The translations under genes were made by a program, and so were the position numbers. A DNA stretch of 64,000 nt, taken from NCBI GenBank assembly GCA_021199475.1, contig JAJQHZ010000124.1:62001-126000 (forward strand). The letters are read 5' to 3'. Positions 47,871 through 58,629 of the stretch are shown in pieces; the stretch's first letter is position 1; each line of letters begins with the position of its first letter. The notes under the pieces are model-generated. The model was not told where the DNA came from. It saw nothing but the letters and a program-made list of their open reading frames with translations, and did no database searches. This DNA is from Lachnospiraceae bacterium (GTDB lineage Bacteria; Bacillota; Clostridia; Lachnospirales; Lachnospiraceae).

Positions 47871-49447
47871 CGTGTCATTTTCTCCCTGTATTCCGAAGGG
47901 GACAGTCCCGAATATTTTTTAAAACTCTTGCCAAAATAATTGCCGTCGCTGTAGCCGACCTTAGAGGAGATATCTGTAATCTTGTAGCGCGCATCCTGCA
48001 GCAGCTCCTTCGCCCGCTCCATGCGGTATTCGGTCAGATACTGGTTCAGCGTCTGTCCGGTCTCGTTTTTAAAATAGGTACACACATAGGAAACGGACAG
48101 GAATACATGAGAACTGATATCCTTGACGGAAAGCAGCTCATTCTGATAATTTTTGCTGATATAATCCTTAATCTGAACAATCGTCGGATTCTCGGGCGCG
48201 GCTTGAGAAGCCTCCTCGAGAAAACGGTGTGTCCGGTCGGAAAGCGCCTGATGCAGCTCGTGGTATGTAAATGCGTTCTCAATTGCGTCCATAATGCCCT
48301 CTGCCGGTGCCGGAATGTTCGCGGTCAGATGCCGCTGGCGGCTCGCTTCTTCAAGCACGAGGAAAAGCTTATAATACAAATCCCGCACCTGATTCGGCAG
48401 CAGAGCGTGATTGCCGTCATAATGCTGGTACAATGCTTCCAGAAAACGGTCGCAGGAACCGGCATCCATCGATGAAACCGCTTTTTCAAAAGCAGCCTCC
48501 ATAGAAACCGCAAAATCCGGTTCCTCCGGCTCATTGCGAATCTGTGACAGAAAATCCGAGGTCAGAAGCGTGCCCGCCGGGAAGAAAAAGCTGCTCTGCA
48601 AAAGGACGACAGCATCTGTGTAGGAACGGTATGCGGAAGCAATTCCCGTGTATGGTTCCCCGGCTGCGATGTGATAGTTGCCAAAATCAATATAGCAATT
48701 GCCGATAAATTGAACAATATCTGTGATGGTTGATTCGAAAGGACTGCCATTTCCGAAAATAAAATAGACAATGTGCTGAAGCTTTTTTTCAATATAAATG
48801 CAATTGAAATCAAAGGTGTCAATATAATCCTGAAAACGGTGGCAGATGGAATCATAGGAAAGCCGTGGGTCTTCAGGAATTTTTTGCGGATGAATGATAA
48901 CGGACATAAAAAACGTATCCTGGCTAAGGCTTAGCCCGAGTTCATCAGAAAGTTCTGATATAGACTTTTGATTCGTTTCGTACGGCATGGTAAGCAGAAG
49001 CGCCAGTCGGGAGGCAGTCTGCAGAGAGTGCAGCTCCTCCCCCCGGTGCGAATGCTGCTTTTGGCGGTACAACCGGATGGCTTCGAGGACAGCCTCCTGA
49101 ATCTCGGCCGGATCCAGAGGCTTTTCAACGTAATTGACCGTCTTTAAGCGGATCGCAGCTTTTAAGTATTCCTTATCCGAATACCCGCTCATGAAAATGG
49201 AGACCGTATCCGGCAGAATCTTCTCTACCTGCTCGAGCATGGCAATCCCGTTCATGCGCGGCATGCGCACGTCACACAGGATAATCTCCGGGCGGTAAAG
49301 CCTGGCCATTTCCAGCCCGTTCACCCCATCATCTGCCTGAAGAATCTCATCAATTCCAAGGCTTCTCCAGTTAATCGAAGAGACCACGCCGACGCGGGTC
49401 AGCTCCTCATCGTCCACGATCAGTAATTTCATAGGCTTCCTTTCCAT
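47867..49447 (-). CDS. Response regulator with AraC-type DNA-binding domain, YesN-like
   Basis: LLIVDDEELTRVGV receiver; C-terminal AraC HTH ISSKVGYSDGNYFGKSFKKYSGLSPSEYR. Confidence 0.94.
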   Translation of the reverse strand: MERKPMKLLIVDDEELTRVGVVSSINWRSLGIDEILQADDGVNGLEMARLYRPEIILCDVRMPRMNGIAMLEQVEKILPDTVSIFMSGYSDKEYLKAAIRLKTVNYVEKPLDPAEIQEAVLEAIRLYRQKQHSHRGEELHSLQTASRLALLLTMPYETNQKSISELSDELGLSLSQDTFFMSVIIHPQKIPEDPRLSYDSICHRFQDYIDTFDFNCIYIEKKLQHIVYFIFGNGSPFESTITDIVQFIGNCYIDFGNYHIAAGEPYTGIASAYRSYTDAVVLLQSSFFFPAGTLLTSDFLSQIRNEPEEPDFAVSMEAAFEKAVSSMDAGSCDRFLEALYQHYDGNHALLPNQVRDLYYKLFLVLEEASRQRHLTANIPAPAEGIMDAIENAFTYHELHQALSDRTHRFLEEASQAAPENPTIVQIKDYISKNYQNELLSVKDISSHVFLSVSYVCTYFKNETGQTLNQYLTEYRMERAKELLQDARYKITDISSKVGYSDGNYFGKSFKKYSGLSPSEYREKMTR

Positions 49448-49834
49448 TCCTGCCTCGGTCAGCCGGGCATTGCTCTGTGCGATGAAAGAGCCGGTATTTA
49501 AGGCAATTTGAGACAGATGATCTGTCTCTTATCAATGACATTCTACCATAAATAATGTAGAAGTACGAGGGGAAAATATAATTTTTTCGCTTTCAATCTG
49601 TCTTCTCATCCGCATGATTGTGTTTTGATTCATCGGCAGTATAAGAAGATAAATCATGATGTATATTGAAAAGGTACTCGTATAATCTGCCGAAAATCGA
49701 CGGGAAAACGGTGCGGATTGTATAAAAATGAACAGAAAAAAATTTTACCCGTTTCAAAAGATTTTCCCATTTTATTTATTTTTCGAAAATGGTAAGATAC
49801 GTATAAAGTAAATTTTAAGAAGGAGGGAAAGGAC

Positions 49835-51349
49835 GTGTCGGAATATGTTCTTGAACTAAAGGGCATTACGAAGATATTCCCGGGTGTGAAAGCCTTAAAT
49901 AACGTTCAGTTTCAGCTGAAGCCGGGCGAGGTGCACGCGCTTATGGGAGAGAACGGTGCCGGAAAGTCTACATTTATCAAGGTCATTACCGGAGTACATA
50001 AGGCAGAAGAGGGCGAGATGGACCTTTATGGCGAGAAGGTAGATTTCAAAGGCCCGAGGGATGCGCAGGCCGCGGGAATTGCGGCGGTGTATCAGCATGC
50101 GACATCGTATCCGCACCTGACCGTGGCGGAGAATATTTTCATGGGTCATGAGATCGTAAAGCATGGGATGATCCAGTGGAATGAGATGAATAAGCAGGCG
50201 AAAGAGCTTCTGCAGCAGCTGAATTCGGATTTTGAGGCGACAGCGGAGATGGGTACTCTGAGTGTGGCTCAGCAGCAGATGGTGGAGATTGCGAAGGCGC
50301 TTTCAACGAACGCGAAGATTATCATCCTTGATGAGCCGACCGCGTCCCTGACCAAGAGAGAATCCGAGGAGCTGTACCGGATCGTAGATCAGCTTCGGGA
50401 GAAGGGTGTGTCGATTATCTTTATTTCTCACCGGTTTGAGGATATGTACCGGCTGGCGACGAGAGTGACCGTGTTCCGCGATTCTCAGTATATCGGCACC
50501 TATGATGTAGATAAGATCACGAACGCCGATCTGATCAAGGCTATGGTAGGTCGTGAAATCAGCGACCTGTATCCGAAGCCAAAGGTGAAGATCGGAAAAG
50601 AAGTTCTGAAGGTGGAAAATTTCTCGAGAGCCGGTTACTATAAGAATGTGTCATTCAGTGTGCGCGCGGGCGAGATTGTCGGTCTGACCGGTCTGGTAGG
50701 CGCGGGCCGTACCGAGGTCGTCGAGAGTGTCTGCGGTGTGACTCATGCGGATGAGGGCAAGGTTTACCTGGATGGGAAGGAAGTCCATATCAATAAGCCG
50801 TCCGATGCGATGGATCTGGGCATTATCCTGCTTCCGGAGGACCGCCAGAAGGAAGGCCTGATCATGAGCTGGGGCCTCGGCCGCAATGTAACGCTTCCGA
50901 CGATGGACAAGCTGGCAAAGAATGGCTTCAACGATGAGCCGAAGGAGAGAGAGGTCTCCAGAGACCTTCTCGAGAGCGTCGATACGAAGGCAGTGGATAT
51001 CTTCCAGCCGGCGAGCTCCCTGTCCGGCGGCAACCAGCAGAAGGTGGTTGTGGCGAAGGCGCTCGGCCAGGAGATGAAGGTTGTCATCATGGATGAGCCG
51101 ACCAAGGGCGTGGATGTCGGCGCGAAAGCGGAGATTTACGCGATTATGGGCGAGCTGGCGCAGAAGGGCTATGCGATTGTGCTGATTTCTTCGGAGATGC
51201 CAGAGATTCTGGGTATGAGCGACCGCATCGTCGTGATGTGCAACGGCCGCAAGACCGGCGAGCTTTCCAGAGAGGAAGCGACACAGGAGGTTATCCTGGA
51301 GCTGTCCATGGAGAAAAGCACGAAATCCGGAAAGGGGGATAAGCAGTAA
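49835..51349 (+). CDS. Sugar ABC transporter ATP-binding protein (RbsA/MglA type)
   Basis: Two ABC domains: GENGAGKSTFIKVITG and LSGGNQQKVVVAKAL. Confidence 0.94.
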   Translation: MSEYVLELKGITKIFPGVKALNNVQFQLKPGEVHALMGENGAGKSTFIKVITGVHKAEEGEMDLYGEKVDFKGPRDAQAAGIAAVYQHATSYPHLTVAENIFMGHEIVKHGMIQWNEMNKQAKELLQQLNSDFEATAEMGTLSVAQQQMVEIAKALSTNAKIIILDEPTASLTKRESEELYRIVDQLREKGVSIIFISHRFEDMYRLATRVTVFRDSQYIGTYDVDKITNADLIKAMVGREISDLYPKPKVKIGKEVLKVENFSRAGYYKNVSFSVRAGEIVGLTGLVGAGRTEVVESVCGVTHADEGKVYLDGKEVHINKPSDAMDLGIILLPEDRQKEGLIMSWGLGRNVTLPTMDKLAKNGFNDEPKEREVSRDLLESVDTKAVDIFQPASSLSGGNQQKVVVAKALGQEMKVVIMDEPTKGVDVGAKAEIYAIMGELAQKGYAIVLISSEMPEILGMSDRIVVMCNGRKTGELSREEATQEVILELSMEKSTKSGKGDKQ

Positions 51350-52344
51350 TGGAAAAGAAATCTCTGATGAAAAGGATCACCGGATCTCGTGAAGCACTGC
51401 TTGCGGCGATTCTGATTCTGATGATTGTGGTTGTCACGATTATCAATCCGGCGTTTTTTACTCCGAAGTCGTTCTCGAACCTGATTAAGAACAATGCAGT
51501 GACCATGGTGATGGCGCTCGGTATGCTTTGTGTCATGCTGGTCGGCGGTATTGATATTTCCATCACATCGACCCTTGCATTTTCCGGAATGTGGATTGGT
51601 ATGTTGATTAAATATGAATACATATCAGGAACCATTTTGCCGTTCCTGCTTGCGATTCTGATCGGTACCTGCTGTGGATTTATTGTTGGACTGGTGATTT
51701 CCAGAGCAGATGTGCCGCCAATCATTGCAACGATGGGCTTCATGTACATCTACCGCGCGATGGCGTATCTGATTTCCAACGGTGGTGAGTGGGCGAGCGC
51801 GGCGGCGCTTGGTACCTTTAAGGATTTCGCCACCAGCCGGTTCCTCGGACTGAACTGCGTGGTTTGGGTCGTGATTATCTGCTATGTGATTTTCTTCTTC
51901 TTTATGAGGTGGACACGCCTGGGCCGCAAGATTTATGCGGTAGGAAGCAATCCGGAGGCTGCTGAGGTATCCGGTATCAATGTGAGAAATATCAAGCTGA
52001 TGGTTTACACGATCATGGGTTGCCTTGCCGGTCTGGCAGGCGCACTTCAGGTAGCGGTTTACGCTTCGGCTATGCCGAACATGCAGAAGGGCGGAGAGAT
52101 GGATGTCATCGCAGCCTGCGTCATTGGCGGTGTCAGCATGAGCGGCGGACGCGGAACGGTAGTCGGAGCACTGCTCGGCGCACTGATTCTGGCAACGATC
52201 GCAAAGGCACTTCCGCTGATTCCTTTCTTCGATCAGCTCTGGCTGAACACGATTAAGGGTGTCATCATTCTTGTGGTAGTTGTTATGAATGTGATTCTGC
52301 AGCGTACTGCGGACGCTAACGCATTGAAGAGAAGGGAGATGTGA
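51349..52344 (+). CDS. Sugar ABC transporter permease (RbsC type)
   Basis: Multi-TM protein; NPEAAEVSGINVRNIKLMVYTIMG. Confidence 0.92.
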   Translation: MEKKSLMKRITGSREALLAAILILMIVVVTIINPAFFTPKSFSNLIKNNAVTMVMALGMLCVMLVGGIDISITSTLAFSGMWIGMLIKYEYISGTILPFLLAILIGTCCGFIVGLVISRADVPPIIATMGFMYIYRAMAYLISNGGEWASAAALGTFKDFATSRFLGLNCVVWVVIICYVIFFFFMRWTRLGRKIYAVGSNPEAAEVSGINVRNIKLMVYTIMGCLAGLAGALQVAVYASAMPNMQKGGEMDVIAACVIGGVSMSGGRGTVVGALLGALILATIAKALPLIPFFDQLWLNTIKGVIILVVVVMNVILQRTADANALKRREM

Positions 52345-52346
52345 TC

Positions 52347-53357
52347 ATGGCCGGAAAGTCTGGAAGAAGTATCAATAATGTGCCGGAGAGCCCGATTAAA
52401 CATATGATTTTCAGCTGGGAAGGCATTCTGGTTCTCCTGTTTGCCGCAGTCAATATTTTCTGCGCATGGTTTTCAGAGTTTTACAATGTTTCGAGTGTAC
52501 TGCGCCAGATGCCGGTGTATCTGGCAGAGGTGTTCCTGATGCTGACCATGGCATTTATCCTGGTGATGGGCGAGATTGATATCTCGGTCGGTTCTATCGT
52601 CTGCCTGGCGGCGACTATCAGCTGTATCGTCTGCAACGCAGGCGCTCCGTTTGTGATCGTTGTGCTGGTTGCGCTTCTGGTCGGCACGGTGTGCGGCGCG
52701 GTCAATGGTTTGATCCTGACGAGAGTCCCGGAGCTGCCTCCGATGATCGTGACACTGGCGACACAGATTATTTTCCGCGGCATTGCGGAGATTATTCTGG
52801 GAAGCGGCGGCAGCGTTTCTCTTTCAAACACCGCAGGCTTTAAAGCCATCGCGGGCAAGGTCGGCGGACAGGTGCCGTACATCCTGTTCCTGGTGCTGAT
52901 CCTCGGTGTGATTGCTGCAGTCATTCTTGGAAAGAGCACCTTCGGCCGCAAGGTATATGCCATCGGCACGAACCGTGTGACGGCTCACTATTCGGGCATT
53001 CACGTACAGAAGATTCGTTTCATCATTTACACCGTTATGGGAACCATTTCCGGTCTGTGCGCGCTGTTCATCGTTTCCTCCTCCTATGGAGCGAACACGA
53101 CGACAGGCGAGGGCTTTGAGATGGACGCGATCGCCATGGCAGTATTCGGCGGCATCTCCTCCACAGGCGGCAAGGGCAACATCGCCGGCGGTCTGATCGC
53201 AGCATTCATCATCGTCTGCCTGCGCATCGGCCTTGGGCAGAGAAACGTACATTCACAGGTAATCCTTCTGATCATCGGCGTCCTTCTGGTGGCGGCAGTC
53301 GCGCTTCCGAATATCATCGGACAGATTCAGAAGGCAGCGAAGGTGAAGAAGAGCTGA
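52347..53357 (+). CDS. Second sugar ABC transporter permease (RbsC type)
   Basis: Paralogous permease; ATG 52347 (alternative GTG 52341). Confidence 0.92.
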   Translation: MAGKSGRSINNVPESPIKHMIFSWEGILVLLFAAVNIFCAWFSEFYNVSSVLRQMPVYLAEVFLMLTMAFILVMGEIDISVGSIVCLAATISCIVCNAGAPFVIVVLVALLVGTVCGAVNGLILTRVPELPPMIVTLATQIIFRGIAEIILGSGGSVSLSNTAGFKAIAGKVGGQVPYILFLVLILGVIAAVILGKSTFGRKVYAIGTNRVTAHYSGIHVQKIRFIIYTVMGTISGLCALFIVSSSYGANTTTGEGFEMDAIAMAVFGGISSTGGKGNIAGGLIAAFIIVCLRIGLGQRNVHSQVILLIIGVLLVAAVALPNIIGQIQKAAKVKKS

Positions 53358-53578
53358 GAGATTCTTTGTTTCGCCTGCGCACTGTGCCGGAACTATAGAT
53401 TGAGTGGATAGAGCGCCTGGGGCGCGGGCAGGATTTTAATTCGTTGTGAACTGTGCGGAGCCGGTTCGGGTTCCGGTTCCGCCGGTTGCAAATGGGAACC
53501 ATTTGGACGGTCTTTTCATTAGGACGCGGTTCCGGACGGTTGCCAAATAAATCACATTTCATTCAAGGAGGAACGAAA

Positions 53579-54598
53579 ATGAACAAAAAACTGGTAAGTG
53601 CAATTCTTTGTGGCGCAATGGTTCTCGGTACCGTATCACCGGTATTCGCAGAGGAAGACGGAGTAAAGATTGCTCTGGTAGCGAAGTCCGCAGGAAACGC
53701 ATTCTTCGAGATCGCAGCAGCTTCTTTTGTTGAGACTGCTGAGGCAGAGGGATCAACCGTAGATATCATTTATCCGGAAGAGGCGACGGCTGATGCGCAG
53801 ATCAAGTCTCTGGACAACCTGATTTCTCAGGACTATGATGTTATTTGCATCTCCGCGAACGACGAGAACGCGCTGCAGGCAAAGCTGGAAGAGGCTATGG
53901 ACGCAGGCATCAAGGTAGTATCCTTTGACTCCGCTGTAAACTCTGACAGCCGTCAGGTATTTGTAAACCAGGCTGGTGTTACTGAGGTAGCGCAGGCTCT
54001 TATGGACGCAGTTTATGACATCGCCGGCGGCGAAGGCCAGTGGGCAATCCTTTCCGCAACCTCTCAGGCAACGAACCAGAACGCATGGATCGACGCGATG
54101 AAGGAGATCATGGAGAGCGATGAGAAGTATGCAGACCTTGAGCTGGTAGAAGTAGCGTATGGCGATGATGAGTCCCAGAAGTCTACCGATCAGACCGAAG
54201 CTCTGGTAACCAACTATCCGGATCTGAAGGTTATCTGCGCACCGACGACCGTTGGTATCGCTGCAGCTGCGAAGTATCTGCAGGACAACGACTGCACCTG
54301 CAAGCTGACCGGCCTTGGTCTTCCGTCTGAGATGCTTGAGTACACAGGCGAAGGCGATGACTACTCCTGCCCGTACTTCTATCTGTGGGATATGCAGGGC
54401 CTTGGTACTCTGGCAGCTTACACCTCCATCGCAATCGCGAACGAGGAGATCACCGGTGCTGAGGGCGAAACCTTCACAGCTGGCGACCTTGGCGACTACA
54501 CCATCGTAGCAGCTTCTGACGGCGGCACAGAGATCGTTCTTGGTCTTCCGCTTGAGTTCAACCCGGACAACATCGAAGAGATGGCTGAGCTGTACTAA
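53579..54598 (+). CDS. Sugar ABC transporter substrate-binding protein (likely rhamnose)
   Basis: Signal peptide MNKKLVSAILCGAMVLGTVSPVFA; RBS AAGGAGGAACG. Confidence 0.9.
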   Translation: MNKKLVSAILCGAMVLGTVSPVFAEEDGVKIALVAKSAGNAFFEIAAASFVETAEAEGSTVDIIYPEEATADAQIKSLDNLISQDYDVICISANDENALQAKLEEAMDAGIKVVSFDSAVNSDSRQVFVNQAGVTEVAQALMDAVYDIAGGEGQWAILSATSQATNQNAWIDAMKEIMESDEKYADLELVEVAYGDDESQKSTDQTEALVTNYPDLKVICAPTTVGIAAAAKYLQDNDCTCKLTGLGLPSEMLEYTGEGDDYSCPYFYLWDMQGLGTLAAYTSIAIANEEITGAEGETFTAGDLGDYTIVAASDGGTEIVLGLPLEFNPDNIEEMAELY

Positions 54599-54697
54599 TT
54601 ATAGCGAACAGGATTACCGGGGGATACACGAATGGATGGGTGTACTCCAAACGGAGCTCTCAAATGAGTGTATATTCCGGTAAATGAGAGTTTATAC

Positions 54698-54738
54698 AGG
54701 CGGGGACGGAGCAGGTGCTCCGCCCCTGTTTGTGCGCA
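54698..54738 (+). terminator. Strong GC hairpin CAGGCGGGGACGGAGCA-GG-TGCTCCGCCCCTG
   Basis: Inverted repeat followed by TTTG. Confidence 0.6.
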
Positions 54739-54933
54739 GGCATGCGTAAAGAGTTTCCTGGCTGACGATGTGTTTATCTGCCGATGGCTGCAGCGGACAG
54801 GATGAAAAGAGATGGCTATAGAATGTGCGGGTATCTCTGCCGGTCTGTCATGCAGAACTGTCAAAGTGTAAAATGAAAAAATATAGAAATACAGAGAAAC
54901 TATACAGGAAATTCAGAAGAACAGGAGGCAATT

Positions 54934-55245
54934 ATGATTAAGGGATTTAAAATGAAGCTGTATCCGGGCCAGGAGGCAGAATATGAGAAACGCCACAACG
55001 AGCTCTGGCCGGAAATGCGGGATATGATTCACGAGTATGGCGGGAAAAACTATACGATTTTCCTTGATAAAGAGACACTGACCCTCTTCGGGTATATCGA
55101 AGTTGAGAGTGAAGAAAAATGGGCAAAAAGCAATGACACGGCCATCAACCGCAAGTGGTGGGATTTTATGGCCGATATCATGGAGACCAACCCGGACAAC
55201 AGCCCGGTATGCGTGGATCTGCAGAACGTGTTTCATCTGGACTGA
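54934..55245 (+). CDS. rhaM: L-rhamnose mutarotase
   Basis: MIKGFKMKLYPGQEAEYEKRHNELWPEM.. WWDFMADIMETNPDNSP. Confidence 0.93.
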   Translation: MIKGFKMKLYPGQEAEYEKRHNELWPEMRDMIHEYGGKNYTIFLDKETLTLFGYIEVESEEKWAKSNDTAINRKWWDFMADIMETNPDNSPVCVDLQNVFHLD

Positions 55246-55451
55246 GTGCAGAGCTTATCCAATGCCTCTGTGACGCCAAGTCCGGTGATGTCTGCTGTGA
55301 TGTCCGCGTATTTTTCGTAGAGCGGGATCCGTTCCTCATAGAGCGCCTCCAGCGTCTGTCCCGGTGTCAGCGTGACACCGCGCCGGGTCAGGTCGCCGGG
55401 GCGCTGTTTTAATTCTTCACAGCTGATTTTCAGATAGAATATCCCTTTTTT
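55233..55451 (-). pseudogene. C-terminal remnant of a shikimate kinase (aroK-like)
   Basis: Minus-strand reading KKGIFYLKISCEELKQRPGDLTRRGVTLTPGQTLEALYEERIPLYEKYADITADITGLGVTEALDKLCTQSR*; N-terminal P-loop half absent. Confidence 0.75.
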
Positions 55452-55928
55452 CTAAGCAAAGAACACATTCAGTGCGCCGAGCAGCCCATTGCTGGCGAGT
55501 CCCATGATGACACCTGCGAGCAGGACACCGAGCATGACTGCGGTGATCGTGGACTTAAAATCAATCTTCAGAATGCTGGCCGCGAGGGTGCCGGTCCAGG
55601 CGCCGGTACCGGGCAGCGGGATGCCGACGAAGAGCAGCAGGGCGACGAACAGGCCTCTGCCTGCTTTGGCCTGCAGCTTCTGCCCGCCTTTTTCCCCTTT
55701 TTCCAGAAAGAAGGTGAAAATCTTACCAATCAGCGGCTTATCCTGTCCCCAGACGAGAACCCTGCGCGCGAACAGGTAGATGAAGGGTACCGGGATCATA
55801 TTGCCGATGATCGCAACGATGTAGGTCGGGAGGGTCGGCAGACCGAACAGCACACCATAGGGGATTGCACCTCTCAGCTCGATGATGGGAAGCATGGAAA
55901 TCAAAAATACAATCAGATAGCTTTTCAT
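55452..55928 (-). CDS. Small multidrug export protein family (COG2426-like) membrane protein
   Basis: PIIELRGAIPYGV, PLPGTGAWTGTLAAS; start MKSYLIVFL with AAGGAG upstream. Confidence 0.82.
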   Translation of the reverse strand: MKSYLIVFLISMLPIIELRGAIPYGVLFGLPTLPTYIVAIIGNMIPVPFIYLFARRVLVWGQDKPLIGKIFTFFLEKGEKGGQKLQAKAGRGLFVALLLFVGIPLPGTGAWTGTLAASILKIDFKSTITAVMLGVLLAGVIMGLASNGLLGALNVFFA

Positions 55929-56095
55929 AAAATAACAGATCTCCTTTATAAATAGATTCCAGTCAGACAAACTGGGAACACTATATCAATAAATGATAAA
56001 AAACGCAACGGCATTCCGGATAAAAATTCGCTTATGGGATACACTATGCCCAGGACTAATAGTTTGAACTGAGAACTGGACTGGAGGTAGTTACC

Positions 56096-57454
56096 ATGAC
56101 AGAACCGCAGAAAATATACTGGAAGCTCTGGCAGAACGTGGCGTGCATGAATCATTTGCTCCCGGTCGCAGAGAGTTTTGATCTGATACAGAGGGACATC
56201 CGTCTCGGAGGCCGGGAGGCTTCGTTTTATTTTATAGACGGGATGATGAACGATGAGGCACTGCTGAAAATTCTCGATTCGATTCTGAAAATCGCCCCGG
56301 AAGAAATGCCGGAGGACGCGCAGACATTGATTAAAAAGTTTCCATACACGGAGGTCGAGACGATTCAGGATTTTGACCAGGCTGTGAGCATGGTGCTTTC
56401 AGGTATGACTGTGCTGTTTGTAGATGGCTATGGGGAGGCGATTCAGATCGACTGCCGTACCTATCCGGTCCGGAGCGTGGAAGAGCCGGATATGGATAAG
56501 TCGCTGCGCGGGTCGAAGGACGGCTTTGTAGAGACGCTTGTATTTGATACGGCGCTGATCCGCAGGCGGATTCGCGACCCGAATCTGGTCATGGAAATCG
56601 TGGAGGTCGGGACTTCTTCTCGTTCTGACGTGGTGCTCTGTTATATGAAAAATCTAATCGACCCGGCACTGCTTGAGACGGTCCGGGAACGAATCCGGGC
56701 GATCGAGGTACCGGATCTGTGCATGAATCAGCAGAGCCTGGCTCAGGCGCTGATCGGCACACGCTGGTACAATCCGTTTCCGAAATTCAAATTTACCGAG
56801 CGGCCGGACACAACGGCGGCCTGCATTATGGAAGGGAAGCTGACCATCCTGGTCGACAACGCGCCCTCCGCCATGATTCTGCCGACCTCGATTTTTGACA
56901 TGATCGAAGAGGCAAATGACTATTATTTTCCGGCGTGGACATCCCTGTATCTGAAACTGTCGCGCGTCCTGATTCTGCTCGTGACTGTTTTTCTGACGCC
57001 GGTTTATCTGCTCCTGATGCACAACCCACAGTGGGTGCCGCCGCTTTTTGATTTCGTATTGATCCGGGACCAGATCAACATTCCGCTCGTCTGGCAGCTG
57101 CTGATTCTGGAGCTCGCGATCGACGGCCTGCGCCTGGCAGCGCTGAACACGCCAAACATGCTCAGCACACCATTGAGCATCTTCGCCGGTCTCGTGCTCG
57201 GAGAATTCTCCGTCAGCTCCGGCTGGTTCAATACCGAGGTCATGCTTTACATGGCATTCGTCGCCGTGGCGAACTACACCCAGCCGAACTTCGAGCTCGG
57301 CTATGCGGTCAAATTCATGCGGATCATCATCCTGATCCTGACCGCACTCTTTGATCTGCCAGGGTTCCTCGCGGGGTGCATCCTTTTGCTTTTGCTGCTG
57401 TGCACGAACAAAACACTGAGCGGGCGGAATTATCTGAATGTGAAATTGAACTGA
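56096..57454 (+). CDS. Spore germination protein, GerA/SpoVAF family
   Basis: Hydrophilic N-terminus, DGLRLAALNTPNMLSTPLSIFAGLVLGEFSV membrane segment. Confidence 0.9.
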   Translation: MTEPQKIYWKLWQNVACMNHLLPVAESFDLIQRDIRLGGREASFYFIDGMMNDEALLKILDSILKIAPEEMPEDAQTLIKKFPYTEVETIQDFDQAVSMVLSGMTVLFVDGYGEAIQIDCRTYPVRSVEEPDMDKSLRGSKDGFVETLVFDTALIRRRIRDPNLVMEIVEVGTSSRSDVVLCYMKNLIDPALLETVRERIRAIEVPDLCMNQQSLAQALIGTRWYNPFPKFKFTERPDTTAACIMEGKLTILVDNAPSAMILPTSIFDMIEEANDYYFPAWTSLYLKLSRVLILLVTVFLTPVYLLLMHNPQWVPPLFDFVLIRDQINIPLVWQLLILELAIDGLRLAALNTPNMLSTPLSIFAGLVLGEFSVSSGWFNTEVMLYMAFVAVANYTQPNFELGYAVKFMRIIILILTALFDLPGFLAGCILLLLLLCTNKTLSGRNYLNVKLN

Positions 57455-57630
57455 AAATTTATTCTTGTGGACGAAGAGCGCTTGTGTTACACTGAACTAC
57501 ACAGGTTGCCCTCTCTATCCACTTGATAGATTGCGAAGTCTTCGAGCTGCGCCGGAATTTTTTGCATCGTGAGATCGGCGAAGATAGCAGGCAGGATGCC
57601 TGGCAAATTGATACAGAAAAGGTGCGGCAC

Positions 57631-58629
57631 ATGAAATTTTTAAATGAAGATATCCGAACAGGCAGCTTTCAGCATATGTACCTGCTGTACGGTGAAGAGG
57701 ACTATCTGAAAAATCAGTATAAAAAAAGACTGCGGGATGCGATTTTGTCAGCGGACGATACGATGAATTTCACGGCCTTCTCCGGCAAGGGGATTGATGT
57801 GAATCAGGTCATTGATCAGGCGGAGACGATGCCCTTTTTCGCGGAACACCGCCTGATTCAGATTGAGGACAGCGGCTTTTTCAAAACGGCCAGCCCGGAG
57901 ATGACCGATTATCTGCCGCAGGTGCCGCAGGAGACGATCCTGGTTTTTGTGGAAAAAGAGGTAGATAAGCGCGGCCGGATGTTCAAAAAAGTAAAAGAGC
58001 TCGGGCGTGTGGTGGAGCTGGGGCGGCAGGATGCCCGCACGCTGACGGCCTGGGTGCTGGGAGCGGTCAAAAAGGAAAAGAAAAAGATCACGAAGGATGC
58101 GGCAGATCTTTTTCTGGAAAAGACCGGCGATAATATGGAGACCATCGCGCAGGAGCTGGAGAAGCTGCTCTGCTATACGATGGATGCGGACGCGATTACG
58201 GCGGCGGATGTCGGGGCGGTGTGTGCAGATACAACGGAGAACCGGATTTTTGACATGATCGGTGCAGTGGCGATGCGGCAGCAGAAGCAGGCACTGACTC
58301 TGTACTATGACCTGCTGTCCCTGAAGGAACCGCCCATGCGCATTTTATTTCTGATCGCGCGGCAGTTCAACCAGATGCTGCTAGTCAGGGACTTAAGAGA
58401 CCAAGGCTGCGACCATTCGATCATCGCGTCAAAGGCGGGGATTTCGCCTTACATTGCGAAGAAAGTGCTCACGCAGGCAAATTCATTTTCTAAAGAGGTT
58501 CTGCAGCAGGCGGTCGCAGACTGCGTGGAGGCGGAGGCGGCCGTCAAGACAGGGCGGCTCGGCGACCAGCTGGCCGTGGAAATGCTGATCGTGAAATTCA
58601 GTGAGCGCGCGGACGAAAAATCGGCTTGA
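57631..58629 (+). CDS. holA: DNA polymerase III subunit delta
   Basis: MYLLYGEEDYLKNQYKKRLRDAIL; VFVEKEVDKRGRMFKKVKELG. Confidence 0.9.
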   Translation: MKFLNEDIRTGSFQHMYLLYGEEDYLKNQYKKRLRDAILSADDTMNFTAFSGKGIDVNQVIDQAETMPFFAEHRLIQIEDSGFFKTASPEMTDYLPQVPQETILVFVEKEVDKRGRMFKKVKELGRVVELGRQDARTLTAWVLGAVKKEKKKITKDAADLFLEKTGDNMETIAQELEKLLCYTMDADAITAADVGAVCADTTENRIFDMIGAVAMRQQKQALTLYYDLLSLKEPPMRILFLIARQFNQMLLVRDLRDQGCDHSIIASKAGISPYIAKKVLTQANSFSKEVLQQAVADCVEAEAAVKTGRLGDQLAVEMLIVKFSERADEKSA

